Positions 11,722-21,168 are shown, counted from the first letter of the stretch. The stretch is DNA of 64,000 nt from Bacillus tuaregi (GCF_900104575.1 NZ_LT629731.1:258205-322204); one strand, 5' to 3'. Notes: generated by a model not told the origin, from the sequence alone. A program made the numbers and translations.

Positions 11722-12684
11722 GTGGAAAGAAGTTTAACAATGGAGTTGGTTCGTGTAACAGAAGGAGCTGCACAGTCATCTGCACGTTGGATGGGCCGCG
11801 GTAAAAAGGATGAAGCAGATGGAGCAGCCACAACCGCAATGCGCGACATTTTTAATACCGTCGATATGAAGGGTACAGTCGTGATCGGTGAAGGGGAAAT
11901 GGATGAAGCACCAATGCTTTATATCGGGGAAAAGCTTGGCACTGGAGTTGGACCTGAGGTGGATGTAGCCGTTGACCCAGTTGAAGGGACAGAAATCCTG
12001 GCAAACGGAGGCTGGAATGCACTAGCTGTTCTGGCTATTGCGGATAAAGGCAACCTACTTCATGCCCCTGATATGTATATGGACAAAATTGCTGTTGGTC
12101 CTGAATGCGTTGGCTGTATTGATATCAATGCACCGGTTATTGATAACCTTAAAGCAGTGGCAAAAGCGAAAAACAAAAATATTGAAGATGTTGTAGCAAC
12201 CATTTTAAATCGTGACCGTCATGCCCATATCATTCAGCAAATCAGAGAAGCAGGCGCACGGATTAAGCTAATTGATAATGGTGATGTTGCAGGAGCGATT
12301 AACACCGCGTTTGATTTTACCGGCGTAGACATTTTATTTGGTGCCGGTGGCGCTCCTGAGGGTGTCCTAGCGGCGGTTGCGCTAAAATGTCTCGGCGGCG
12401 AGCTGCAGGGAAAATTACTGCCAGAGGATGATGCACAATTACAACGCTGCCTAAGCATGGGGGTTGACCCAAGCAAGGTCCTTCTTATGGATGACTTAGT
12501 CAAGGGTGACGACGCTATTTTCGCGGCAACAGGTATTACAGATGGAGAATTACTGCGTGGAGTTCAGTTCAAGGGCTCACATGCCACTACCCATTCTGTT
12601 GTTATGCGTGCCAAATCAGGTACAGTTCGTTTCATTGAGGGAACACACAGCCTGAAGAAAAAGCCTAACCTAGTCATTAGATAA
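11722..12684 (+). CDS. glpX: Class II fructose-1,6-bisphosphatase
   Basis: Hydrolyses fructose-1,6-bisphosphate to fructose-6-phosphate in gluconeogenesis. The 320-residue GlpX-type protein carries the metal-binding elements [19 protein letters not shown] and DPVEGTEI, the Li+-sensitive phosphatase signature. The GTG start at 11722 gives [20 protein letters not shown], as in relatives, and a GGGGGGAA ribosome binding site sits upstream. Its position between murA2 and rho is the conserved Bacillus order. Confidence 0.95.
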   Translation: MERSLTMELVRVTEGAAQSSARWMGRGKKDEADGAATTAMRDIFNTVDMKGTVVIGEGEMDEAPMLYIGEKLGTGVGPEVDVAVDPVEGTEILANGGWNALAVLAIADKGNLLHAPDMYMDKIAVGPECVGCIDINAPVIDNLKAVAKAKNKNIEDVVATILNRDRHAHIIQQIREAGARIKLIDNGDVAGAINTAFDFTGVDILFGAGGAPEGVLAAVALKCLGGELQGKLLPEDDAQLQRCLSMGVDPSKVLLMDDLVKGDDAIFAATGITDGELLRGVQFKGSHATTHSVVMRAKSGTVRFIEGTHSLKKKPNLVIR

Positions 12685-12839
12685 TGATGGAGAAGGATGA
12701 AGCGGAAAGCGAAGTGTCTGAAACTTAAAAGCAGCAAAGCTAGCGCAGAATCAAATCATAGTAACGCCCTCCCTCCCACAGGTGAGGGCAAACAGCCTTC
12801 CATGTATAGAAAATAATCTATACTTTCCTTTCAGTTAGG

Positions 12840-12886
12840 GAAAGCAGCAGCTATTAATCAGCTTCTTTTGTAGCTGCTGCACTTTC
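12840..12886 (+). terminator. Hairpin between glpX and rho
   Basis: GAAAGCAGCAGCTA pairs with TAGCTGCTGCACTTTC (two-base bulge) around an 18-nt loop. It may end glpX transcripts or structure the rho leader. The surrounding 12685-13129 gap also has a short fragment resembling the dispersed repeat seen at 14419 and 59591 (around 12703-12725), and no gene. Confidence 0.6.
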
Positions 12887-13129
12887 ATATAGATAAAAAA
12901 ACCTTTCATTCCCAAAATTTTTTTAAAATAATATTGTTAAGTTTCACAGGAGAAGGTAAAATTAACATTATTTTTGTCTTCAAATATTCAAAACTCACGT
13001 ACAAGACATTCTTCAAAAAGCAAGAACCTCAAGTGTTATTAAAATCTTTCCATTTGCCTTTCATACAATACTGCCTGAATGTTCTGCTCGTGGAGGGAAT
13101 GATTGAAAATTCAAAAGAGTGGTGGAATC

Positions 13130-14395
13130 ATGGGATTAAATATATCAAGTTTAGAGAATATGAAGTTAAAGGAGCTTTATGAATTAGCTCGCGAATATAA
13201 GGTGTCCTACTACAGCAAACTGACTAAAAAGGAATTAATTTTCGCCATATTGAAAGCACGTGCTGAGCAGGAAGGGTACTTTTTCATGGAAGGTGTCCTT
13301 GAAATCATCCAATCAGAGGGCTTTGGGTTTTTAAGACCGATCAATTACTCTCCAAGCTCAGAGGATATTTACATTTCGGCCTCACAAATTCGTCGATTTG
13401 ATTTAAGAAACGGGGATAAGGTTTCAGGTAAGGTACGTCCACCGAAGGAAAATGAACGTTATTTCGGCTTACTGCAGGTTGAAGCCGTTAATGGCGATGA
13501 TCCGGAAACCTCGAAGGAACGGGTACATTTCCCTGGGTTGACCCCGTTATATCCAGATAGACAAATGAAGCTTGAAACGACAAATAAAAATATTTCAACG
13601 CGCATCATGGATGTTGTGGCACCGGTTGGCTTTGGTCAGCGTGGTTTAATCGTGGCTCCGCCAAAGGCCGGAAAAACGATGCTGATTAAGGAAATCGCTA
13701 ACAGTGTGACAACCAATCATCCGGAGGCAGAGCTGATTGTGCTCTTGATCGATGAGCGTCCGGAAGAGGTAACAGACATTGAACGCTCAGTTGTCGGTGA
13801 TGTTGTCAGCTCAACCTTTGACGAGGTACCGGAAAACCATATTAAAGTCGCGGAGCTCGTGCTAGAGCGTGCGATGCGCTTGGTTGAGCACAAGCGCGAT
13901 GTTGTCATTTTAATGGATAGTATTACGAGATTGGCTCGTGCCTATAACCTTGTGATTCCGCCAAGCGGCCGTACACTTTCAGGTGGGATTGACCCGGCAG
14001 CGTTCCACCGTCCAAAGCGCTTCTTCGGAGCGGCTCGAAACATTGAAGAAGGCGGAAGCTTAACGATTCTAGCAACGGCGTTGGTTGATACAGGCTCCCG
14101 TATGGACGATGTGATTTATGAGGAATTTAAAGGAACCGGTAATATGGAGCTTCACCTTGACCGCTCATTGGCAGAAAGAAGAATCTTCCCGGCCATCGAC
14201 ATTCGTCGCTCAGGTACACGGAAGGAAGAGCTTCTCATTCCAAAAGACCGTCTCGACCTACTATGGGCTATCCGCAAATCGATGTCAGACTCACCAGACT
14301 TTGCCGAGAAATTCCTCCGCAAGCTAAAGCAAACAAGATCAAACGAAGACTTCTTTGCCGCGTTGAGTGATGAGATGAAGGCGAAGAGATCGTAA
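13130..14395 (+). CDS. rho: Transcription termination factor Rho
   Basis: Hexameric RNA helicase that ends untranslated or antisense transcripts. The 421-residue protein has the N-terminal SAP-like segment ([20 protein letters not shown]). It then has a cold-shock/OB RNA-binding domain with GFGFLRP and an ATPase domain with Walker A APPKAGKT and [16 protein letters not shown] chose ATG at 13130 (SD GGTGG 5 nt upstream) because it aligns with known Rho starts. A TTG at 13103 with a stronger GGAGGG site would add nine residues and cannot be excluded. The long leader could allow autoregulation, as in B. subtilis. Confidence 0.96.
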   Translation: MGLNISSLENMKLKELYELAREYKVSYYSKLTKKELIFAILKARAEQEGYFFMEGVLEIIQSEGFGFLRPINYSPSSEDIYISASQIRRFDLRNGDKVSGKVRPPKENERYFGLLQVEAVNGDDPETSKERVHFPGLTPLYPDRQMKLETTNKNISTRIMDVVAPVGFGQRGLIVAPPKAGKTMLIKEIANSVTTNHPEAELIVLLIDERPEEVTDIERSVVGDVVSSTFDEVPENHIKVAELVLERAMRLVEHKRDVVILMDSITRLARAYNLVIPPSGRTLSGGIDPAAFHRPKRFFGAARNIEEGGSLTILATALVDTGSRMDDVIYEEFKGTGNMELHLDRSLAERRIFPAIDIRRSGTRKEELLIPKDRLDLLWAIRKSMSDSPDFAEKFLRKLKQTRSNEDFFAALSDEMKAKRS

Positions 14396-14418
14396 AAGGG
14401 ATAGGATTATTCCATTTT

Positions 14419-14451
14419 GCGGAAAGCGTAGTGCCTGGAACGGAAATCAAC
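14419..14451. repeat. Partial copy of a dispersed inverted-repeat element
   Basis: The stretch containing GCGGAAAGCGTAGTGCC and ending ACGGAAATCAAC is the reverse complement, with few differences, of the left end of the element at 59591-59783. It lies just after the rho stop. Confidence 0.6.
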
Positions 14452-14603
14452 AACGTTGTTAAAAAATAGGAATAAAACAGAAGTTGCATTTCAAAATAGT
14501 CCTTGCTATAATATGAAGAGTGTTTTTCAGTAAAAACTAGCGTACTATCGTCACGCTGTAACATATAACTCTGTTTCGAAAGATTCAGGGCGGAAGGAGC
14601 TGA

Positions 14604-14810
<207 letters not shown>

Positions 14811-14820
14811 TATTGAACGA

Positions 14821-14854
14821 AAAAACAGGCAAGTTTCAGTCTTGCCTGTTTTTT
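14821..14854 (+). terminator. rpmE terminator
   Basis: AAAAACAGGCAAG pairs with CTTGCCTGTTTTT around a 7-nt loop and ends in a T-run. Confidence 0.93.
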
Positions 14855-14869
14855 GATGTTCAAAGACAA

Positions 14870-14931
14870 TTGGAAGCAGAAGAAGCGTCCCCGTGCAGCA
14901 GGTAGCAGAGGAACGGTTCTCCTGCTTCCAA
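14870..14931. repeat. Long imperfect hairpin between rpmE and prfA
   Basis: Arms of about 24 nt (14870-14893 and 14908-14931) share TTGGAAGCAG...AGAA.CGT.CC in inverted orientation with about four mismatches, around a 14-nt loop. It is not followed by a T-run. It may be a dispersed palindromic element or the scar of the missing tdk region. The rest of 14811-15112 shows nothing else. Confidence 0.65.
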
Positions 14932-15112
14932 ATTTAATGGGTTTTGACGAAGAGTATTGCCTATACTATAATTAGAATGTTATGGGTTTAAAAGAGCATT
15001 GTAGGGAGTAAGTTTTGCAGAATGAAATGATTCTGTTCACTATAAGTCTTGCTTCTGAATTGAATATAAATTTACATTATCATTTTTATTTTACTAATTG
15101 AGGTGAATGACC

Positions 15113-16183
15113 GTGTTTGATCGTCTTCAAGCCGTAGAGGATCGCTATGAAAGGCTAAATGAGCTGTTAAGCGACCCGGCGATTGTCAGTGATACAAATA
15201 AGCTGCGTGACTACTCAAAAGAGCAGTCCGATATCCAGGAAACTGTCATGGCTTATCGTGAATATAAGGAAGTAAAAGAGCAAATCAGTGATGCAAAGGA
15301 AATGCTTGAGGAAAAGCTTGACTCAGATATGCGGGAAATGGTGAAGGAAGAGCTTTCTGAGCTAGAGGACCGCATGGAAGAGCTGGAAGCAAGACTAAGA
15401 ATTCTCTTGATTCCTAAGGACCCTAATGATGATAAAAACGTTATTATGGAAATCCGCGGCGCTGCCGGTGGTGACGAAGCAGCCCTTTTTGCTGGTGACC
15501 TATACCGTATGTACAGCAAGTTTGCGGAAGCGCAAGGCTGGAAAACAGATGTTATCGAAGCCAGCACAACAGGTGTCGGCGGCTATAAAGAGATTATCTT
15601 TATGATTAATGGTAAAGGCGCGTATTCCAAGTTGAAATATGAAAATGGTGCCCATCGTGTGCAGCGTGTCCCTGAAACAGAATCAGGCGGTCGTATCCAT
15701 ACATCCACGTCAACCGTCGCGGTTCTTCCGGAAACAGAGGAAGTCGAAGTGGAGCTACATGATAAGGATATCCGCGTCGACACATTTGCATCGAGTGGAC
15801 CTGGTGGACAAAGTGTTAACACGACGATGTCAGCCGTTCGTTTAACCCATATTCCAACAAATACAGTTGTATCCTGTCAGGATGAAAAATCACAAATTAA
15901 GAACAAAGAAAAGGCGATGAAGGTTCTTCGTGCCCGTGTATATGATAAGTTCCAGCGTGAAGCGCAGGCGGAATATGACCAGCAGCGTAAATCGGCTGTC
16001 GGGACAGGTGACCGTTCCGAGCGGATTCGCACATATAACTTCCCGCAAAACCGCGTGACAGACCACCGTATCGGTCTCACAATCCAAAAGCTTGATCAAA
16101 TCCTACAGGGAAAACTAGATGACATCATCGATGCTCTGATTATGGAAGAACAATCAAGCAAGCTGGAAAGCGCAGAGGATTAA
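15113..16183 (+). CDS. prfA: Peptide chain release factor 1
   Basis: Recognises UAA and UAG stop codons and triggers peptide release. The 356-residue length equals that of the B. subtilis protein from the GTG at 15113. GAGGTG at 15100-15105 is 7 nt before this GTG but only 1 nt before the in-frame ATG at 15107, so GTG is preferred. The catalytic GGQ lies in [12 protein letters not shown]. The region [18 protein letters not shown] carries the codon-recognition vicinity. prmC, which methylates the GGQ glutamine, follows after 3 bp. Confidence 0.97.
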   Translation: MFDRLQAVEDRYERLNELLSDPAIVSDTNKLRDYSKEQSDIQETVMAYREYKEVKEQISDAKEMLEEKLDSDMREMVKEELSELEDRMEELEARLRILLIPKDPNDDKNVIMEIRGAAGGDEAALFAGDLYRMYSKFAEAQGWKTDVIEASTTGVGGYKEIIFMINGKGAYSKLKYENGAHRVQRVPETESGGRIHTSTSTVAVLPETEEVEVELHDKDIRVDTFASSGPGGQSVNTTMSAVRLTHIPTNTVVSCQDEKSQIKNKEKAMKVLRARVYDKFQREAQAEYDQQRKSAVGTGDRSERIRTYNFPQNRVTDHRIGLTIQKLDQILQGKLDDIIDALIMEEQSSKLESAED

Positions 16184-16186
16184 GAT

Positions 16187-17080
16187 ATGACGAAAGTGTA
16201 TGAAGCTCTTAAATGGGCTTCTCTTTTTTTAAAAGAAAAGAATCGGGACGAAAATGCTGGTGAACTATTGCTGCGTTATTTCTTAGATACGAATCGAACA
16301 ACGCTTTTGGCCAATTTGCGTGAGGAGCTTGATGCGGAAGTGGAAAAACGATTCCGCGGCGCGGTAGAGCTTCATGGTGAGGGGACGCCGGTTCAGTATA
16401 TCATCGGTCATGAGGAGTTTTATGGACGCAGCTTTCGGGTGAATGAGTGTGTATTGATCCCAAGACCTGAGACTGAGGAGCTTGTGCTTGGGGCCTTGGA
16501 GCGGATTTCCCGCTTGTTTGGCGACGGGCAGCCTGTGGAGACTGTTGATATTGGAACAGGCAGCGGGGCAATTGCGGTTTCGCTCAAATTAGAAAAGCCG
16601 GAGCTCACGGTTACAGCGAGTGATATTTCTGACACTGCATTGGCTGTGGCCCGTGGAAATGCAGAGAGATTAGGAGCAGAGGTTGAGTTTGTACAAGGTG
16701 ACTTGCTGCAGCCGTTTATTGTGAGTGGCCGCAGGTTTGATGTGGTCATCTCTAATCCTCCCTATATTCCAGTCGGCGATAGTGTAGACATGTCAGAGGT
16801 TGTAACAGAGCACGAGCCCTATAGTGCGCTGTTTGCCGGTGAGGATGGACTGGACTTGTACCGGAGATTTGCCGAGGAGCTGCCGTCTGTGCTAAAAGAA
16901 AAAGCACTCGTCGGCTTTGAAGTCGGCGCCGGTCAAAGCGGGGCTGTCATGGAATTGCTACGTCAAGCATTTCCTACCGCACATATCGAAACCGTCTATG
17001 ACATAAATGGAAAAGACAGAATGGTCTTCATGGAAACCGATGCGGTGCCAGGCACCGTAAAAAGGCAAAATCATGAATAG
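16187..17080 (+). CDS. prmC: Release factor glutamine methyltransferase PrmC
   Basis: SAM-dependent N5-methylation of the GGQ glutamine in release factors. The 297-residue protein has an N-terminal helical domain and a Rossmann methyltransferase domain with [14 protein letters not shown] (SAM loop) and the glutamine-binding motif SNPPYIP. It is coupled to prfA. The last residues (about [13 protein letters not shown]) are encoded by a GGTGCCAGGCACC palindrome that starts a dispersed repeat. The original stop was probably slightly upstream, and the repeat has supplied a new C-terminal tail. Confidence 0.95.
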   Translation: MTKVYEALKWASLFLKEKNRDENAGELLLRYFLDTNRTTLLANLREELDAEVEKRFRGAVELHGEGTPVQYIIGHEEFYGRSFRVNECVLIPRPETEELVLGALERISRLFGDGQPVETVDIGTGSGAIAVSLKLEKPELTVTASDISDTALAVARGNAERLGAEVEFVQGDLLQPFIVSGRRFDVVISNPPYIPVGDSVDMSEVVTEHEPYSALFAGEDGLDLYRRFAEELPSVLKEKALVGFEVGAGQSGAVMELLRQAFPTAHIETVYDINGKDRMVFMETDAVPGTVKRQNHE

Positions 17081-17104
17081 TGTCCATGTGCGGTGCCTGA
17101 CACC
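17044..17104. repeat. Pair of GGTGCC palindromes (REP-like doublet)
   Basis: GGTGCCAGGCACC (17044-17056) and GGTGCCTGACACC (17092-17104) are 48 bp apart. The first is inside the 3' end of prmC. A half copy, GGTGCC, recurs at 17203, next to the spoIIR start. The design, short GC palindromes in doublets, resembles the 39-bp family elsewhere in this window. Confidence 0.7.
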
Positions 17105-17212
17105 AATAGGACATCATTAGTCAGCTAATCTATTAAAAAATATTTACCTTTTTGCTAGTTTAAAATTCCGGCATCGTGTCCACAATGGGTTAGTGAAGGG
17201 ACGGTGCCAAAC

Positions 17213-18106
17213 ATGAAACGAAAAAATCTAGCAATCATTTATCTATTTATCCTATCAATTGGTACAATTTTAAGCCTATATATACCGAAAAATGAAGTAA
17301 CGGCAAACGATGCTTTAGTCATACCTAATGATGCGATTCGTCTACGCATTTTGGCTAACAGCGACAGCAGTAAGGATCAGGAAATCAAGCGAATGGTCCG
17401 CGATGAGGTCAATGAGGAAATTACCAAATGGGTCGCAGAGCTTACCTCCAAGGAGGCGGCAAGAGAAGTGATTAAGGCTGGGATTCCGGAAATTCAGCAA
17501 ATGGCTGAAGCGGTAATGGCTAAAGAAAAGGTAAACCAAACCGTTAAGGTTGAATTCGGGGTCGTCGAATTCCCAACGAAGCTTTATGGACAATTTTTAT
17601 ATCCAGCCGGTCAATATGAGGCGATTTTGATTACCCTTGGGGAGGGAACAGGCGCCAACTGGTGGTGCGTATTATTCCCGCCGCTATGCTTTTTAGATTT
17701 TTCAAACGGCGTCGCTGTAAGCGAAGGATTTGATGAGGAAGAGGAAAAAATAGCCGATAACGAGGATAATACGCAGGATGAAAAGAATACTAAAAATCAA
17801 GACAAGAAAAAGACAGCAGTAGAAGCTGAGGAACAAAAGGACAGCGTGGAGCAGACAGAAGCAGTCGAAGCAGTAGTTGAAGTGATGGAAGAAGTCGTTA
17901 CGGATTCAAAAGAAGTTGCTCCAGCCGAAGACAGTCAAAAGGAAGCAGCCGCTGAAGTAGAAGAAGAAGAAGTCAATCCGGAACAGCCAGCTGTGGATAA
18001 AGAAAACAAGCAATCACAATCAGCTCCTGTATTCACAGGTGAGGATGAGCAGCCTGTTGAAGTGAAATTTTTTGTCAAAGAAATCTGGGACAAGCTATTT
18101 GGTTAA
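17213..18106 (+). CDS. spoIIR: Stage II sporulation protein R
   Basis: Forespore-made secreted signal that activates SpoIIGA to process pro-sigma-E in the mother cell. The 297-residue protein has an N-terminal membrane/signal segment (AIIYLFILSIGTILSLYIP), then the SpoIIR domain starting at DAIRLRILANSDSS and the conserved WWCVLFPPLCFLDF. It is longer than the roughly 225-residue B. subtilis protein because of a low-complexity Glu/Lys/Ala insertion (about residues 170-285) before the C-terminal VKFFVKEIWDKLFG. ATG at 17213 is preferred over GTG at 17204 because GAAGGG (17195-17200) is too close to the GTG. Confidence 0.93.
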   Translation: MKRKNLAIIYLFILSIGTILSLYIPKNEVTANDALVIPNDAIRLRILANSDSSKDQEIKRMVRDEVNEEITKWVAELTSKEAAREVIKAGIPEIQQMAEAVMAKEKVNQTVKVEFGVVEFPTKLYGQFLYPAGQYEAILITLGEGTGANWWCVLFPPLCFLDFSNGVAVSEGFDEEEEKIADNEDNTQDEKNTKNQDKKKTAVEAEEQKDSVEQTEAVEAVVEVMEEVVTDSKEVAPAEDSQKEAAAEVEEEEVNPEQPAVDKENKQSQSAPVFTGEDEQPVEVKFFVKEIWDKLFG

Positions 18107-18255
18107 GCAAGGGAAGAAGAGATTCTTTCCCTTTTTCAATGGATAAGTAAACGGATTTCTATGCTAATCATACCAGCTTATTTCAAAATACTGGTTCTAC
18201 TTTCTCTATTGTTTCATATTAATAGTTTATCGAGATGAAACGAGGAGGGAGTTCT

Positions 18256-18699
18256 ATGAGCGCTGTGATTCGGTGTGCACTTACGAATGATGTGGATAAC
18301 CTGGTGACTTTTCTAGAGAAGGCCGGACTGAGTGCGGAGGGAGTGTCAGGGACGATTGATTCCTTCCTAATCATGGAGGATGAAGTGGGGGACATCCAGG
18401 CGACTATTGGAATTGAGCAGTTTGGCGAGGTCGGTTTATTGCGTTCGCTCGTAATGACGTCGCAAACGATGAAAAATGATGTCTATATTCTATTTGAACA
18501 GATTTTTCTGCTGGCGACGGAAAAGGGAATGACAGAAATATTTATGGCCACTAATAAAATCGGTGCCGTTAAGCTGGTGGAGCTACTCGGTTTTCAACAG
18601 ATTAAGAAATCAGAGCTGCCACCTGCGTTATCCCAAGCAGGTCATGTTCAGCATATTCTTACTGTGGATAACTCGGTTTTTCTGAAAATTGCCCTGTAA
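18256..18699 (+). CDS. ywlB: GNAT-type acetyltransferase-like protein YwlB
   Basis: A 147-residue protein at the position of B. subtilis ywlB. It has a GNAT-like pattern: strand-rich N-terminus, GDIQATIGIEQFGEVGLLRSLVM (central beta strands) and a KGMTEIFMATN..AVKLVELLGFQ segment typical of the acetyl-CoA domain end. The substrate is unknown. I chose the ATG at 18256 because GGAGGGA sits 6 nt upstream. Its 3' end contains the first of the DnaA boxes. Confidence 0.8.
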   Translation: MSAVIRCALTNDVDNLVTFLEKAGLSAEGVSGTIDSFLIMEDEVGDIQATIGIEQFGEVGLLRSLVMTSQTMKNDVYILFEQIFLLATEKGMTEIFMATNKIGAVKLVELLGFQQIKKSELPPALSQAGHVQHILTVDNSVFLKIAL

Positions 18700-18901
18700 A
18701 ACCTGCTAATATCCACAAAATTATCCACAAAATGAATGTTTTTATCCACAAATTGTGGATAAGACTTGTGTTGTTCCCCAGCTTCTACTATACTTTCAGA
18801 GGAAATTAGCGTAAATTTTGGTAATTTTGAAGGTGGAAAATGATGAAGACAAATTATTGGTCAGTGGATAAGTTTGTGGATAATCTGGAAAATTATCCAC
18901 A
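18663..18901. promoter_or_regulatory. DnaA-box cluster between ywlB and sua5
   Basis: Six perfect 9-mers TTATCCACA: + strand at 18721-18729, 18742-18750 and 18893-18901; - strand at 18663-18671, 18754-18762 and 18875-18883. Single-mismatch copies lie at 18709-18717 and 18863-18871. All are within 239 bp and run across the sua5 start codon. B. subtilis has a DnaA-binding cluster at the same locus (ywlC). It is far from dnaA and is therefore not oriC. Confidence 0.85.
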
Positions 18902-19886
18902 GATTCAACAGGCCGCTCATCTTTTAGCAAAAAATGAAGTCGTCGCATTTCCGACTGAAACGGTATACGGACTGGGTGGGAATGCACGTGAGGACCAGGC
19001 GGTTGAGAAAATTTTTACAGCAAAGGGCCGCCCGAGTGATAATCCATTAATCGTCCATATCGCTGAGCAAAGCCAGCTTGCTGCCTTTGTTGAAAGCATT
19101 TCAGCCAATGCTCAGCTGCTGATGGACCGCTTTTGGCCAGGCCCGTTAACCATTATTTTTCCGTTGAAAAAGGGATTTATTTCCAATAGAGCAACGGCAG
19201 GACTTGATACGGTTGCCGTGAGAATGCCGGACCATCCAGTTGCACTTGCGGTACTAAAGGCAGCGGGGCTACCGATTGCAGCGCCAAGTGCCAACCGTTC
19301 CGGAAAGCCAAGTCCGACAACGGCCTCCCATGTAAAAGAGGATTTGGACGGTAGAATTGCCGGCATCGTCGACGGTGGTCCGACAGGGGTTGGTGTGGAA
19401 TCGACGGTGATTGATTGTACAACGGAAATTCCGATTATTCTAAGGCCGGGCGGTGTCACAAGAGAGCAGCTCGAGCAGGTAGTCGGCGAGGTTCAGGTTG
19501 ATCCAGCCTTGAGTGATGAAAAGGAAGCGCCGAAATCACCGGGCATGAAATACCGCCATTATGCACCGGATGCACCGCTCTATCTTGTTGAGGGCACAAA
19601 AGAGGCCATCCAACGGCACATCAATGAGCAGCGTCGTGAAGGCAGGCGGGTGGGCGTTCTGACAACAAAGGAGAACGAAACCTATTATGATGCGGATTAT
19701 ATTTTTGCCTGCGGTGAGCGTGCACATCTTGAAAGTGTTGCGAGCTCCATTTATGAAGCCCTGCGCAGCTTTAATAAACAGGATATTGATGTCATCTATA
19801 GTGAGATGTTTCCAACTGAAGGTGTTGGAAATGCGATTATGAATCGGCTTTTAAAGGCAGCTGGACAGCGAGTAATAAGTGGATGA
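18843..19886 (+). CDS. ywlC: Threonylcarbamoyl-AMP synthase (Sua5/YwlC)
   Basis: Makes threonylcarbamoyl-AMP from Thr, bicarbonate and ATP for the t6A modification of ANN-decoding tRNAs. The 347-residue, two-domain Sua5 form has a YrdC domain (FPTETVYGLGGNA, KGRPSDNPLIVHI, PSANRSGKPSPTTA) followed by a C-terminal Sua5 domain (SPGMKYRHYAPDAPLYLVEG). Two adjacent ATGs exist (18840, 18843); the second has better spacing from AAGGTGG. The first codons overlap DnaA boxes, so DnaA binding could affect its expression. Confidence 0.95.
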   Translation: MKTNYWSVDKFVDNLENYPQIQQAAHLLAKNEVVAFPTETVYGLGGNAREDQAVEKIFTAKGRPSDNPLIVHIAEQSQLAAFVESISANAQLLMDRFWPGPLTIIFPLKKGFISNRATAGLDTVAVRMPDHPVALAVLKAAGLPIAAPSANRSGKPSPTTASHVKEDLDGRIAGIVDGGPTGVGVESTVIDCTTEIPIILRPGGVTREQLEQVVGEVQVDPALSDEKEAPKSPGMKYRHYAPDAPLYLVEGTKEAIQRHINEQRREGRRVGVLTTKENETYYDADYIFACGERAHLESVASSIYEALRSFNKQDIDVIYSEMFPTEGVGNAIMNRLLKAAGQRVISG

Positions 19887-19958
19887 AAAAAAGCATCTGG
19901 AATGAGCAGCGTGGAGCTCAATACCAGATGCTTTTTTCGTGTGGTGTGAGTGAAGTAA

Positions 19959-20663
19959 CTAGGATTCAATGCTTTGCAATTCATCGACGGTGACGAAGGT
20001 ATAGCCCTTTTGCTGGAGTGATTGAATAACTCCCTCGATTGTTTCGAGAACCTCGTCCGCATCGGCATACATCGGGTGCAGCAGAATAATCGAGCCTGGC
20101 TCAATATTTTCCTCGATATAATTGATTTTGTCGGCGGCGGTGCTGTAGAAGCTGTCAGGCTCCAGATTCCAGGTGATCGTTTCCTTGTTTAATCGATTTA
20201 AATAATACGGCAATCCGATAAGCTTTTTGCCGTATGGCGGTCGAAAGTCAATCACGTCCTTATACCCGGCCTCCCGAATCAGCTGATCGGTATTTTCAAG
20301 CTCTTCTTTGATATAAGAAGGCGATTTGAACACCATGCGTTTATGGGAATAGGTGTGATTGCCAATTTGGTGTCCGGCTGCTACCATTTGCTTGGCTTCG
20401 TCAGGATGCTGCTCGATATCCTGACCGATGAGAAAAAACGTCGCCTTCACCTTGTACTGGTCCAATAGCGGCAGGATTTCCTTGACGTTTTCACTCGGTC
20501 CATCATCAAAGGTCAAGGCCACGACCTTTTCCTTCGTCTCCACCTGATCCGTTAAGCCGCCAAACAGCTGAAACGTCCTTGAGGAGGCTAATTCATAGGT
20601 ACCATAAAATAAAAGAAGAAAGAGCAAAAGCCCTGCACCGATATATATATATTTTTTCTTCAT
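19959..20663 (-). CDS. Membrane-anchored polysaccharide deacetylase
   Basis: A NodB-fold deacetylase of about 234 residues. It has an N-terminal membrane anchor (YIYIGAGLLLFLLLFYGTY), then motif 1 ALTFDDGPS (catalytic and metal Asp), motif 2 HTYSH (metal His pair), motif 3 RPPYG, and near the end ILLHP. It probably removes acetyl groups from peptidoglycan or another cell-surface glycan outside the membrane. The exact substrate cannot be told from sequence. GGAG (20671-20674) serves either of two adjacent ATGs (20666, 20663). It is convergent to sua5 and has no counterpart at this site in B. subtilis. Confidence 0.88.
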   Translation of the reverse strand: MKKKYIYIGAGLLLFLLLFYGTYELASSRTFQLFGGLTDQVETKEKVVALTFDDGPSENVKEILPLLDQYKVKATFFLIGQDIEQHPDEAKQMVAAGHQIGNHTYSHKRMVFKSPSYIKEELENTDQLIREAGYKDVIDFRPPYGKKLIGLPYYLNRLNKETITWNLEPDSFYSTAADKINYIEENIEPGSIILLHPMYADADEVLETIEGVIQSLQQKGYTFVTVDELQSIES

Positions 20664-20782
20664 CATCAATCTCCAACTTTCTATAAGAATCATTGCCAGC
20701 CTATTATAGCATCAATGAAGTGGATGTTGTAGAAGCTGAATTGAACGGTCATTTACAACACTTCGGGATTGTTTTCAACAGC

Positions 20783-21048
20783 TTACCCACAGATTTTGGG
20801 GAAAGGGCTATTTTATTACTGTAAAAAGGTCTTATGTAACAGGCTATCCACATTTCCTTTCTAACAGCGACTCTGTTTATGTGGAAAAGGGGCGATTTTT
20901 ACATAAATCATCCACAATATGAATCTTGATGTGAAGTAAGAGGGGTGGAATTATAAACAAATAGGCTGCTTTTCCCCAATAACTATCCACAAATTCAATC
21001 ATTCCCCCCTCTTTTAAGACGTTTTTTCGGAAAAAGAAATGTGGATAA
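20783..21048. promoter_or_regulatory. Second, weaker DnaA-box cluster upstream of mntP
   Basis: One perfect box (TGTGGATAA, 21040-21048) and five single-mismatch boxes at 20783-20791, 20844-20852, 20880-20888, 20908-20916 and 20983-20991. They lie in a 609-bp gap between the divergent deacetylase and mntP genes. No ORF is supported in the gap. Confidence 0.5.
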
Positions 21049-21063
21049 CCTCCAGTTAGGGGA

Positions 21064-21168
21064 TATCCGCGGATTTTGGGGATATATCCACGTTTATCGG
21101 CTAGTTATCCGCGCTTTTTAGCATCATATCCGCGGTTTTGACCACTATATCCGTATTTTTACATTAAT
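21064..21168. repeat. 21-bp phased repeat, copy 1 (5 units)
   Basis: TATCC begins at 21064, 21085, 21106, 21127 and 21148, a constant 21-bp step. Consensus is TATCCGCGNTTTT plus 8 variable bases; unit 2 has TATCCACG and unit 5 TATCCGTA. The same family occurs inverted at 29348 and 39500. Confidence 0.85.

Noticed and set aside
12934-13182. 82-codon ORF overlapping the rho start
   Set aside because: Overlaps rho in another frame and covers its leader; no ribosome binding site.
18663-18901. Chromosomal origin of replication
   Set aside because: No dnaA, dnaN or A/T-rich unwinding element nearby; better explained as a DnaA-titration cluster.
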